Source: Bacillota bacterium
Lineage (GTDB): Bacteria; Bacillota_I; Bacilli_A; MOL361; Turicibacteraceae
Direction of reading: 5' to 3'
Assembly: GCA_003486705.1 (NCBI GenBank)
Contig: DNGE01000126.1
Span: 22,402-29,779 of the forward strand
Length of the DNA stretch: 7,378 nucleotides
Shown: positions 1-5,200 of the stretch, one piece after another
How positions within the stretch are numbered: position 1 is the stretch's first letter
Layout: each line of letters starts with the position of its first letter
Program-made: the position numbers and the translations under genes
Notes under the pieces: generated by a model
Seen by the model: the letters and a program-made list of their open reading frames with translations, nothing else
Database searches by the model: none
Told to the model about the DNA's origin: nothing

Positions 1-189
1 TGTTGTTGATTTATCTTTGCGGATGAATCCTTTTTTCTCTAATTGATTTAATTGATTGTGAACCGAAGCTGTCGAAGATAAACCGACCGCGCTACCAATT
101 TCTCGTACACTTGGCGGGTATCCTTTTTTTTCAACTTCTTGACCGATAAAATCGAGTATCGCTTGTTGACGTTTAGTAATGGGTTTCAT
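1..189 (-). CDS. lexA: LexA SOS repressor, N-terminal part (cut by window edge)
   Basis: Transcriptional repressor of the SOS DNA-damage regulon; in the family, RecA filaments trigger self-cleavage. The 63 visible residues start MKPITKRQQAILDF and contain the winged helix-turn-helix: PPSVREIGSAVGLSST at about residues 25-40 is the turn plus start of the recognition helix, followed by SVHNQLNQLEKKGFIRKD at 42-59. This is the standard LexA DNA-binding domain. The latent-protease domain with its Ser/Lys dyad lies outside the window. The ATG at 189 is preceded on the coding strand by AAAGGAGGGA, an excellent ribosome site about 8 bases upstream. The gene is divergent from a small SOS peptide gene, and LexA boxes in the shared upstream region indicate autoregulation. 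Identity is secure from the sequence; cleavage competence cannot be judged here. Confidence 0.96.
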   Translation of the reverse strand, partial: MKPITKRQQAILDFIGQEVEKKGYPPSVREIGSAVGLSSTASVHNQLNQLEKKGFIRKDKSTT

Positions 190-219
190 TAGGGGAGTCC
201 CTCCTTTGTTTGTATTAAT

Positions 220-248
220 ATTATAGCAAAAATCGAACAAAATGACAA
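220..248 (-). promoter_or_regulatory. lexA promoter
   Basis: On the minus strand, -35 TTGTCA (243-248) is followed by a 17-base spacer and -10 TATAAT (220-225), preceded by TGC, giving an extended -10. Predicted transcription start is near 213, leaving a leader of about 24 bases before the lexA ATG. LexA box A (246-259) overlaps the -35, consistent with autorepression. Confidence 0.8.
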
Positions 249-259
249 ACACTTGTTCT
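246..259. promoter_or_regulatory. LexA operator (SOS box A)
   Basis: CAAACACTTGTTCT matches 12 of 14 positions of the palindromic Gram-positive consensus CGAAC-N4-GTTCG. It overlaps the -35 of the lexA promoter and lies just upstream of the divergent promoter, so LexA bound here would mainly block lexA itself. It is weaker than the neighbouring boxes. Confidence 0.65.
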
Positions 260-266
260 TTTTAGT

Positions 267-295
267 TTGACAACGAACTTTTGTTCGTTTATAAT
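267..295 (+). promoter_or_regulatory. Consensus SOS promoter for the 32-aa membrane peptide
   Basis: Perfect sigma-A consensus: TTGACA (267-272), 17-base spacer, TATAAT (290-295). Predicted start is near 302. The spacer is almost filled by LexA box B, and box C covers the first transcribed bases. This is the arrangement of a strong promoter held off by repressor and fully released after DNA damage. Confidence 0.9.
274..287. promoter_or_regulatory. LexA operator (SOS box B)
   Basis: CGAACTTTTGTTCG is a perfect CGAAC-N4-GTTCG palindrome lying between the -35 and -10 of the rightward promoter. LexA bound here would exclude RNA polymerase. Its centre is 28 bp from box A and 31 bp from box C. Confidence 0.92.
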
Positions 296-304
296 ACAAA
301 ATAT

Positions 305-318
305 AGAACAGATGTTTG
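305..318. promoter_or_regulatory. LexA operator (SOS box C)
   Basis: AGAACAGATGTTTG matches the Bacillus consensus CGAACRNRYGTTYG at 13 of 14 positions (only the first base differs). It sits at about +3 to +16 of the predicted rightward transcript, where bound repressor would block initiation or early elongation. Confidence 0.8.
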
Positions 319-334
319 AAAAGGTGGTTGTAAT

Positions 335-433
335 ATGTTAATTAGTATTTCCAATTTTGTTTATAATTATCGCTATATTTTTATTTTTTATTTTATTATT
401 TTAGGAGCGGCTTTCCTTACTTCCATGATTTAA
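335..433 (+). CDS. SOS-controlled 32-aa single-pass membrane peptide, unrecognised
   Basis: A 33-codon open frame beginning MLISISNFVYNYR and ending AAFLTSMI-stop. I do not recognise the sequence. It starts with ATG at 335 after AAGGTGGTT (321-329), a usable ribosome site 5-6 bases upstream, and is the first frame on the transcript from the consensus promoter at 267-295. Residues 14-31 form one continuous hydrophobic, aromatic-rich stretch long enough to span the membrane. The only charged residue is Arg13, just before it, predicting a cytoplasmic N-terminus. There is no LysM or other soluble domain. Position next to lexA under LexA boxes is that of YneA in Bacillus (about 105 aa) and SosA in Staphylococcus (about 77 aa), both SOS division inhibitors. 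Caulobacter SidA shows that about 30-residue membrane peptides can do this job. A division-inhibitor role is inference. It could also be a toxin-like peptide or a degenerate relic of YneA. Confidence 0.62.
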   Translation: MLISISNFVYNYRYIFIFYFIILGAAFLTSMI

Positions 434-506
434 CCTAAAAACGGTCATATAAGTAAAACTATCCTCTTCTTTTTTGTGCAAGTTACTACTATTTTAAACA
501 GAAATT

Positions 507-515
507 TGGTATATT
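507..515 (+). promoter_or_regulatory. Possible extended -10 promoter for ynzC
   Basis: TGG followed by TATATT (510-515) resembles an extended -10 box and would start transcription near 522, about 26 bases before the ynzC start. No convincing -35 is present at 16-18 bases. ynzC may instead, or also, be read through from the SOS promoter, since no terminator is visible between 433 and 548. Confidence 0.35.
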
Positions 516-547
516 ATTGTGGACACGTAAAAAAACGAGGTGTTATA

Positions 548-787
548 GTGATTACAAAAGAAAAATTAGATCGATTAAATGAATTAGCAAAAAAGAAAAA
601 GGCCGGTACCTTAAGTCAGGAAGAACTTAAAGAACAACAAGCCTTACGTGAAGAATACTTATTAGCGTTTCGTTCTTCAATGAAACAAACGATTGAAAAT
701 GTGACGATTATTGATCCAAATGGTGAAGATGTAACGCCAGAAAAAGTAAAACAAATCAAAGCGGAACGCGATGGTTTCATTAACTAA
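548..787 (+). CDS. ynzC: DUF896 family protein YnzC
   Basis: Small cytoplasmic protein of unknown biochemical role. The 79 residues begin MITKEKLDRLNELAKKKKAG and match the DUF896/YnzC family in length (B. subtilis about 77 aa) and pattern. A charged helical hairpin fills residues 2-35, with the conserved core LREEYLLAFRSSMKQTIENVTIIDPNGEDVTPEKV at 33-67. The GTG at 548 is chosen because GAGGTG (537-542) is a ribosome site 5 bases upstream and known homologues start at this ITKEKLDR stretch; the frame is open farther left without homology. In B. subtilis the gene belongs to the SOS operon yneA-yneB-ynzC. Here the resolvase-like yneB is absent and ynzC lies 114 bases after the SOS micro-peptide, so damage-inducible co-transcription is plausible. 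It ends in a bidirectional terminator. Confidence 0.92.
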   Translation: MITKEKLDRLNELAKKKKAGTLSQEELKEQQALREEYLLAFRSSMKQTIENVTIIDPNGEDVTPEKVKQIKAERDGFIN

Positions 788-823
788 AAAAAAGATTTGC
801 CGACGTGGCAAATCTTTTTTTTA
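786..823. terminator. Bidirectional terminator between ynzC and ferredoxin
   Basis: An 11-bp stem (791-801 AAAGATTTGCC with 807-817 GGCAAATCTTT) and a 5-base loop, with A-run on the left and T-run on the right. It works as an intrinsic terminator for the converging ynzC and ferredoxin transcripts in both directions. Confidence 0.93.
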
Positions 824-991
824 TTAAACTTCAGAAATTGCTTCAACTGGACAGACAGCTTCACAAGCTCCACAATCGATGCATACATCTGCATCAATTA
901 CGTAGATATCTCCTTCACTGATGCAATCTACTGGACATTCAGCAGCACAAGCCCCACATGCGATACAGTTATCGTTAATTTGACGTGGCAT
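824..991 (-). CDS. 2[4Fe-4S] ferredoxin, clostridial type
   Basis: Small soluble electron carrier. The 55-residue protein begins MPRQINDNCIACGACAAECP and has two classical cluster motifs, C-x2-C-x2-C-x3-C-P: Cys9/12/15/19 followed by Pro20, and Cys37/40/43/47 followed by Pro48. Each motif supplies three ligands to one [4Fe-4S] cluster and its last Cys to the other. An extra Cys23 is present in VDCIS. Length and acidic character fit the 55-60 residue clostridial ferredoxins, which serve low-potential reactions such as pyruvate:ferredoxin oxidoreductase and hydrogenase in anaerobes. The partner here is not encoded nearby. The ATG at 991 follows GGGAGGT (999-1005 on the complement), spaced 7 bases. 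Monocistronic, with its own promoter and a terminator shared with ynzC. Not part of the B. subtilis version of this locus as I recall it. Confidence 0.96.
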   Translation of the reverse strand: MPRQINDNCIACGACAAECPVDCISEGDIYVIDADVCIDCGACEAVCPVEAISEV

Positions 992-1025
992 AATTACAAC
1001 CTCCCAACATTGTATTATCTAGGTA

Positions 1026-1054
1026 ATTATACCATAAAATTTTCGTTATCGTAA
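1026..1054 (-). promoter_or_regulatory. Ferredoxin promoter
   Basis: Minus strand: TATAAT (1026-1031) preceded by TGG, a perfect extended -10. The -35 at 1049-1054 is poor (TTACGA, 3 of 6). Predicted start near 1019, giving a leader of about 28 bases. Confidence 0.7.
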
Positions 1055-1211
1055 CGGTTTTGCTTCGACCGATTTCGGGATGCAGTCGAAAAAATTTCAC
1101 TCATTTTATGTCATTTACTTTATTTGTAAATAAGTATAAAAATTAGAAATTAAATCCAAGTTTATATTATTTTTGTTTGGATTTTCACAAGGTTTAGGTG
1201 TGATGTAAAAT

Positions 1212-1223
1212 TTTGTCGACAAA
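1212..1223. promoter_or_regulatory. 12-bp palindrome upstream of the tkt promoter, possible operator
   Basis: TTTGTCGACAAA is a perfect palindrome ending 33 bases before the tkt -35. Its position suits an activator or repressor site, but I cannot assign a regulator. With no loop it is unlikely to act as an RNA hairpin. Confidence 0.35.
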
Positions 1224-1256
1224 TGGTAATAAATGAAAGAAATTTTCATAAAATGA

Positions 1257-1285
1257 TTGTATTCTTTTGTAGAAAACGGTATGAT
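1257..1285 (+). promoter_or_regulatory. tkt promoter
   Basis: TTGTAT (1257-1262), 17-base spacer, TATGAT (1280-1285): 4 of 6 and 5 of 6 matches to the sigma-A consensus. Predicted start near 1292, placing the GTG start codon about 22 bases downstream and excluding upstream in-frame start codons at 1257 and 1281. Confidence 0.75.
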
Positions 1286-1313
1286 AGACATGGTTATAAA
1301 GGAGGCAAATAAC

Positions 1314-3293
1314 GTGGAAAATAACATCTCAAGCTTATCAATTAATGCAATTCGTACTTTAGGAATCGATGCCATAAATAAGGCAAATTCGGGTCATCCA
1401 GGTGTTGTGTTAGGTGCAGCTCCAATGGCTTATACTTTGTTTACAAAGCACTTAAATGCAAATCCAACTAATAGTAATTGGTTTAACCGCGACCGTTTTG
1501 TTTTAGCAGCTGGTCATGGATCAATGCTTTTGTATTCATTATTACATTTATCAGGATATAATGTTTCAATGGATGATATTAAACAATTCCGTCAATGGGA
1601 TTCAAAAACACCAGGTCATCCGGAATTTGGACATACTGATGGAATCGATGCGACAAGTGGACCTTTAGGTCAAGGTATTCCAATGGCAATTGGAATGGCT
1701 TTAGCAGAAAAGTTTTTAGCGAGTCGCTATAATAAAGAAGGTTACAACTTAGTTGACCATTATAACTTTGTTATTTGTGGTGATGGTGATTTAATGGAGG
1801 GTGTAACAAGTGAAGCCTCTTCATTAGCAGGACATTTAGGACTTGGAAAAGTTGTTGTCTTATATGATTCAAATGATATTTGTTTAGATGGAGATTTAAC
1901 TCAAAGTTTTTCAGAAGATGTATTAAAACGTTATGAGTCTTACGGGTGGCATATTCAACGTGTTGAAGATGGTAATGATATTGTTGCAATCAACGATGCG
2001 ATTGAAAAAGCAAAAGCTGTAACAGACAAGCCTTCAATCATTGAAGTTAAAACAGTGATTGGATATGGTTCAAAATTACAAGGAACAAACGCTGTTCACG
2101 GAGCACCACTGGGTGAAGAAGATGGAGCGTTTGCTAAATCAACTTATGGATGGAATCATGAACCATTTACAGTTCCACAAGAAGTTTATAATCACTTCAA
2201 CGAAACAATTAAGTCTCGTGGAGTTGACGTTAATGCGCAGTGGGATACTTTAGTTGCTAAATATGAGCAAGAGTACCCAGAATTAGCGAAAGAATTTAAA
2301 GCGGCAATGAATAATGAATTAGTTGTTGATTTAAATGAAATTATGCCGACATATGCTGAAGGGCATTCTGATGCGACACGTAATAGTAACCATGAAGGAA
2401 TTAATGCAATTGCACAAGCAATTCCATATTTCTTAGGTGGTTCAGCTGACCTTTCACATTCAAATAAAACAAACATTAAAAATGGTGGAGATTTCTCAAA
2501 AGTAACACCAGATGGTCGTAATATTTACTTTGGAGTTCGTGAATTTGCAATGGCTTCAATCTTAAATGGGATGGCTTTACACGGTGGGGTTAAAGTATTC
2601 GGAGCGACATTCTTTGTCTTCTGTGATTATTTAAAACCAGCGATGAGAATGGCTGCCTTAATGGGATTACCAGTCACTTATGTTTTAACTCACGATTCAA
2701 TTGCAGTTGGTGAAGATGGACCAACACATGAACCGATTGAACAATTAGCGATGTTACGTACAATCCCTAACTTCTCAGTTATTCGTCCAGCAGATGCAAG
2801 CGAAACAGCAGCAGCTTGGCGTTTAGCAGCTGAGTCAACAAGCACACCTACGGCGTTAGTCTTAACAAGACAAAACGTTACAACAATGGCAAATACAAGC
2901 TATGAGGGTGTAAGTAAGGGTGCTTACGTTGTAAGTGAAGCACAAAATGAGATGGATGGTATTTTAATTGCTACAGGTTCAGAAGTGAACTTAGCAATGG
3001 CTGCTCAAAAACAATTAGCTGAACTTGGTATTTCTGTTCGCGTTGTTTCAATGCCTTCAATGGATCGTTTTGAAAAGCAAAGCAAAGAATATAAAGAATC
3101 TGTTTTACCAAAAGCTGTGACGAAGCGTATGTCTTTAGAAATGGGAGCAACGTACGGTTGGCACAAATACGTAGGATTTGATGGATACGTATTAGGAATT
3201 GATCGCTTTGGAGCATCTGCACCGGCGGATCGTGTCATTGCAGAATATGGTTTTACAGTTGAAAATGTTGTTGATTTATTTAAACAACTATAA
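1314..3293 (+). CDS. tkt: Transketolase
   Basis: Thiamine-diphosphate (ThDP) enzyme of the non-oxidative pentose phosphate pathway. It moves two-carbon ketol units between sugar phosphates such as xylulose 5-phosphate, ribose 5-phosphate and erythrose 4-phosphate. The protein has 659 residues (B. subtilis about 667) and appears intact. The N-terminal pyrophosphate domain carries NSGHPG (His28), AAGHGS, and the ThDP/metal motif GDGDLMEG (156-163) closing at Asn187, then IGYGS and the VHGAPLG loop. The pyrimidine domain has GGSADLSHSNKT, the VREFAM glutamate (Glu410) that activates ThDP, and the family signature GEDGPTHEP (466-474, His472). A short C-terminal domain ends YGFTVENVVDLFKQL. The GTG at 1314 is preferred: AAAGGAGG (1298-1305) sits 8 bases upstream. 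The ATG at 1290 lies at the transcription start with no ribosome site. Own promoter and terminator; single-gene unit. Confidence 0.98.
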   Translation: MENNISSLSINAIRTLGIDAINKANSGHPGVVLGAAPMAYTLFTKHLNANPTNSNWFNRDRFVLAAGHGSMLLYSLLHLSGYNVSMDDIKQFRQWDSKTPGHPEFGHTDGIDATSGPLGQGIPMAIGMALAEKFLASRYNKEGYNLVDHYNFVICGDGDLMEGVTSEASSLAGHLGLGKVVVLYDSNDICLDGDLTQSFSEDVLKRYESYGWHIQRVEDGNDIVAINDAIEKAKAVTDKPSIIEVKTVIGYGSKLQGTNAVHGAPLGEEDGAFAKSTYGWNHEPFTVPQEVYNHFNETIKSRGVDVNAQWDTLVAKYEQEYPELAKEFKAAMNNELVVDLNEIMPTYAEGHSDATRNSNHEGINAIAQAIPYFLGGSADLSHSNKTNIKNGGDFSKVTPDGRNIYFGVREFAMASILNGMALHGGVKVFGATFFVFCDYLKPAMRMAALMGLPVTYVLTHDSIAVGEDGPTHEPIEQLAMLRTIPNFSVIRPADASETAAAWRLAAESTSTPTALVLTRQNVTTMANTSYEGVSKGAYVVSEAQNEMDGILIATGSEVNLAMAAQKQLAELGISVRVVSMPSMDRFEKQSKEYKESVLPKAVTKRMSLEMGATYGWHKYVGFDGYVLGIDRFGASAPADRVIAEYGFTVENVVDLFKQL

Positions 3294-3331
3294 TAAAAAA
3301 AACAAGTCGACTTTCGACTTGTTTTTTTTAT
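3294..3331. terminator. tkt terminator
   Basis: Stem AACAAGTCGA (3301-3310) with TCGACTTGTT (3314-3323), loop CTT, extended by A-run/T-run pairing and followed by eight T residues. A strong intrinsic terminator directly after the tkt stop codon, with the symmetry to work on either strand. Confidence 0.95.
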
Positions 3332-3358
3332 TATTAGCCCGTTGCAAACTAAAACGTA

Positions 3359-3387
3359 TTCATAAATGTTGAAAAATTTGGTATAAT
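3359..3387 (+). promoter_or_regulatory. Promoter of the UlaA-like gene
   Basis: TTCATA (3359-3364, 4 of 6), 17-base spacer, TATAAT (3382-3387) preceded by TGG, a full extended -10. Predicted start near 3394, about 26 bases before the TTG start codon. The gene is therefore transcribed independently of tkt. Confidence 0.78.
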
Positions 3388-3405
3388 GGAGGAAGTTGGA
3401 ATAAA

Positions 3406-3415
3406 AAGGGGGGAG
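3406..3415 (+). promoter_or_regulatory. Poly-G ribosome site deciding a TTG start
   Basis: AAGGGGGGAG contains a run of six G (3408-3413) 6 bases or so before TTG at 3420. No ATG or GTG in the frame lies close to it, so the TTG is the supported start of the UlaA-like protein. Confidence 0.65.
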
Positions 3416-3419
3416 AAGA

Positions 3420-4691
3420 TTGGTTGTCTCATTAAAGGTACAAGCAATACTAGTGATAGTGACAGCAATTATATTCATGCTTGGCTTATTTTGTGCTCAA
3501 ATATATCAGAGGAAACAGGCTAAGGAAATGGTGAAATCCCAATGTGGCATTATCGGATCATTGGTTTTGTTTTATTTTGGATTTATCTTTATTAATAGTT
3601 ATCAGTATGTGATGTCTATTTTATTGGCGCATATTTTTGATTTTACACCTGTGTTTTTATCATCGGATGTAACAGAAGTTGTTTTTGCACAAGATTGGTT
3701 TATTATGGTCAGTATTATGATTCTTGGGTTTATCGTAAATCTCTTCATGGTTGCTTATACTAAAGCTAAGTATTTATTTTTGGCACCATTTGAGTTGATG
3801 CTAATGAGTTTTACAATGGTTTTGTTTTTTAAATTTAGTGCACTAAGTGTGACAACTTCGGTGATGCTAGGCGGTGTGATATTAGGGACATTAATGAGTT
3901 TATTGCCGTATGGATTAACAAAATTATGTGGGTCAGATTTATATCATAAAACGACATTGGGAACGTTTAATTATTTAGGCTATTATATAGCCGTATGGGT
4001 TGGTAAAATGTTCGGTCGTTGTGAGACTAGTTGTCTAGAGTATTCGAAAACAACAACATCGCCAGTTATAAAACGCCCGATTAAGTTTATTTTTATCGGC
4101 ATGTTTTTGTTATCAATGTTTGTTGTGCAAATAGCGAATGCAAAAGGCTTTGATAAATCAATGCGCCTCATTATTTTAGACCGAATTGCGGTTGAAGGAT
4201 TTACACTGCATGCGATTAACATAATAGGTTTAATGATTGGAATGTCTTGCTTATTTGTATCGTATAAAATCTTTATCACCTGGTATAAGGATATTGTTGA
4301 AGCCATTCAAGGTCGATTTAAACATGTTGTGGTTTGTACGGATTTGATGTATCAGTTTCAAAAGTGTACGCCCTATATATTCATAGGTTTTTTTATGAGT
4401 CTTTTGGGGTGTTTGGTGTCGTTTGGGTACATGAGTTTTTATCAGTTTGATATGGTTTGCTTTCCAAATCTTATCTTAATCGGTGTTATCGGAATTTTGG
4501 TAGCTAAAATGGGTGATTTAGCTAATGGCTTACGTGGAGCTGTGGTTTCATGTTTTATTAATGGAATCGTTTTAACCGTGCTTCCGACGCTCACTTATTT
4601 AGCTTTTCAAACGACGTCACTCGAGTTTTATTTTAGCTTTGTAGATTACTACTTTGTTGCACAATTGCTTGACATCTTGTTTATATTCTAG
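3420..4691 (+). CDS. Divergent PTS EIIC-like membrane protein, UlaA/SgaT (ascorbate) family
   Basis: A 423-residue polytopic membrane protein with about 10-12 hydrophobic segments (roughly 7-29, 43-60, 94-113, 118-138, 143-163, 182-199, 221-240, 262-281, 316-338, 347-365, 372-393, 408-423). Family evidence, from remembered UlaA sequences: GFIVNLFMVAYTKAKYLFL (103-121), GSDLYHKTTLGTFNYLGYYIAVWVGKMFG (171-199) and GLRGAVVSCFINGIVLTVLP (370-389) line up with the UlaA blocks GFLVN..LARFT.FKYIFLT, GSD…HFGT.GYWLAGW.GK.FG and GRRGAI.GSF.HGLL.TFLP. UlaA is the EIIC that carries L-ascorbate in the PTS. This copy is shorter (UlaA about 465), rich in cysteine (11), and reads APFEL where UlaA has a GHH motif; Asp308 aligns with a conserved UlaA Asp. 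No EIIA or EIIB gene is adjacent, so PTS transport is doubtful. Start is TTG at 3420 after AAGGGGGGAG. In B. subtilis this slot holds sirA. Confidence 0.72.
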   Translation: MVVSLKVQAILVIVTAIIFMLGLFCAQIYQRKQAKEMVKSQCGIIGSLVLFYFGFIFINSYQYVMSILLAHIFDFTPVFLSSDVTEVVFAQDWFIMVSIMILGFIVNLFMVAYTKAKYLFLAPFELMLMSFTMVLFFKFSALSVTTSVMLGGVILGTLMSLLPYGLTKLCGSDLYHKTTLGTFNYLGYYIAVWVGKMFGRCETSCLEYSKTTTSPVIKRPIKFIFIGMFLLSMFVVQIANAKGFDKSMRLIILDRIAVEGFTLHAINIIGLMIGMSCLFVSYKIFITWYKDIVEAIQGRFKHVVVCTDLMYQFQKCTPYIFIGFFMSLLGCLVSFGYMSFYQFDMVCFPNLILIGVIGILVAKMGDLANGLRGAVVSCFINGIVLTVLPTLTYLAFQTTSLEFYFSFVDYYFVAQLLDILFIF

Positions 4692-4697
4692 TATAAA
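4669..4697 (+). promoter_or_regulatory. yneF promoter, inside the 3' end of the preceding gene
   Basis: TTGACA (4669-4674), 17-base spacer, TATAAA (4692-4697). The -35 and spacer lie within the last codons and stop of the UlaA-like gene. Predicted start near 4704, about 45 bases before the yneF ATG. yneF may also be read through from upstream, as no terminator separates the two. Confidence 0.8.
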
Positions 4698-4748
4698 TTG
4701 AGTATAGTATAGGTATTTGCTATTAAAAAATGTTTGGAGGAAAAGAAC

Positions 4749-4970
4749 ATGTTTACAACATTCGCATTCTGGCTATGGATCGTCGTAGCTATCTTATTAG
4801 GAGCTTTATTAGGATTCTTTATTGCACAACGACAAATGAAGAAATATTTACAAAAAAATCCTCCTATCAATGAAGAAGTTGTTCGTACGATGATGATGCA
4901 AATGGGACGCACGCCATCTCAAAAACAAATTAATCAAGTAATGAAATCAATTAATCAAAATATGAAATAA
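4749..4970 (+). CDS. yneF: UPF0154 small membrane protein YneF
   Basis: Protein of 73 residues with one N-terminal membrane span (about 6-26, WLWIVVAILLGALLGFFIA) followed by a basic cytoplasmic tail: RQMKKYLQKNPPINEEVVRTMMMQMGRTPSQKQINQVMKSIN. The segment K-x-L-x-x-NPPI-N-E--R-MM-QMGR-PS-K-IN is the hallmark of the UPF0154/YneF family, widespread in Firmicutes and of unknown function. The ATG at 4749 follows GGAGG (4736-4740) by 8 bases; a TTG at 4734 overlaps the ribosome site and is rejected. Place in the tkt–yneF–Spo0E-like order matches B. subtilis as I remember it. It ends in a terminator shared with the converging minus-strand genes. Confidence 0.95.
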   Translation: MFTTFAFWLWIVVAILLGALLGFFIAQRQMKKYLQKNPPINEEVVRTMMMQMGRTPSQKQINQVMKSINQNMK

Positions 4971-4998
4971 AAAAAACTGCCTCAGGCAGTTTTTTTTA
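4971..4998. terminator. Bidirectional terminator between yneF and the spo0E-like gene
   Basis: Stem ACTGCC (4976-4981) with GGCAGT (4985-4990), loop TCA, flanked by an A-run (continuing from the yneF stop) and a T-run. Symmetrical, so it should end both the yneF transcript and the converging plsY–spo0E-like transcript. Confidence 0.93.
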
Positions 4999-5009
4999 TT
5001 TATCTAAAC

Positions 5010-5195
5010 TTAGTATTGGTTTTTTAAAGACATGTATTCATTGACTACTGTATCTAATTCTTGACTTTTCGCAACGGTTAATTCATGAACGATTCCAAAT
5101 GTTTGAACAAGTTCATGTAATTCAGATTTAATAGATGTAATTTTTTTATAGATTTCATCACATGTATTGATATCCTGTTGATTAATAACTTTCAA
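5010..5195 (-). CDS. Spo0E-family aspartyl-phosphate phosphatase (YnzD/YisI type)
   Basis: Protein of 61 residues: two predicted helices joined by a short turn (Gly34) and the family signature SQELD at 44-48, followed by TVVNEYM. This is the Spo0E-like fold; known members (Spo0E, YisI, YnzD) remove phosphate from Spo0A~P and so restrain sporulation, with the SQELD segment central to activity. Its presence points to a spore-former. Position after yneF on the opposite strand matches B. subtilis ynzD as I recall it. The start is TTG at 5195; the coding strand has AGGGGGGG (5201-5208) 5 bases upstream. No ATG is available near this ribosome site. It follows plsY with a gap of only 23 bases and no terminator or clear promoter, so the two are probably co-transcribed. 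Substrate (Spo0A versus another response regulator) is inferred from family. Confidence 0.85.
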   Translation of the reverse strand: MKVINQQDINTCDEIYKKITSIKSELHELVQTFGIVHELTVAKSQELDTVVNEYMSLKNQY

Positions 5196-5200
5196 GATGG

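Larger units (their letters stand above)
992..1313. other. Divergent ferredoxin–tkt intergenic region (322 bases)
   Basis: Holds the ferredoxin ribosome site and promoter on the left and the tkt promoter and ribosome site on the right. Between them (about 1055-1256) I see no gene. Symmetrical elements there are a perfect 12-bp palindrome at 1212-1223, an imperfect AT-rich inverted repeat (TACTT…AAGTA, 1116-1136), an ATGAAA/TTTCAT repeat at 1233-1249, and a weak 6-bp TTCGAC/GTCGAA repeat with a 15-base loop (1064-1090). None matches an RNA family or riboswitch that I can recognise. Confidence 0.6.

Noticed and set aside
234..247. Fourth LexA box beginning CGAAC in the lexA promoter spacer
   Set aside because: Only the left half-site is present; the right half reads TGACA instead of GTTCG.
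476..547. Longer N-terminus for YnzC (24 extra residues)
   Set aside because: The extension has no family match, starts at a poor codon without a ribosome site, and runs through the likely promoter; GTG at 548 has a good site and matches the family start.
797..1054. Plus-strand 85-codon frame
   Set aside because: Antisense shadow of the ferredoxin gene, no ribosome site, and no family resemblance.
1064..1090. TTCGAC/GTCGAA inverted repeat as a terminator or riboswitch
   Set aside because: Only 6 bp with a 15-base loop, no T-run in an appropriate orientation after a coding gene, and no known riboswitch core.
1257..1313. Upstream starts for transketolase (TTG 1257, ATG 1281, ATG 1290)
   Set aside because: The first two lie within the promoter hexamers and the third at or before the transcription start; only GTG 1314 has a ribosome site at proper spacing.
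1115..1375. Minus-strand 86-codon frame over the tkt upstream region
   Set aside because: It covers the tkt promoter, ribosome site and first codons, has no ribosome site of its own, and has a composition typical of translated AT-rich noncoding DNA.
3005..3478. Minus-strand 157-codon frame
   Set aside because: Antisense to the 3' end of tkt, its terminator and the next promoter; no family resemblance.
3983..4306. Minus-strand 107-codon frame
   Set aside because: Antisense shadow within the UlaA-like gene; the plus-strand frame has clear membrane periodicity and family blocks.
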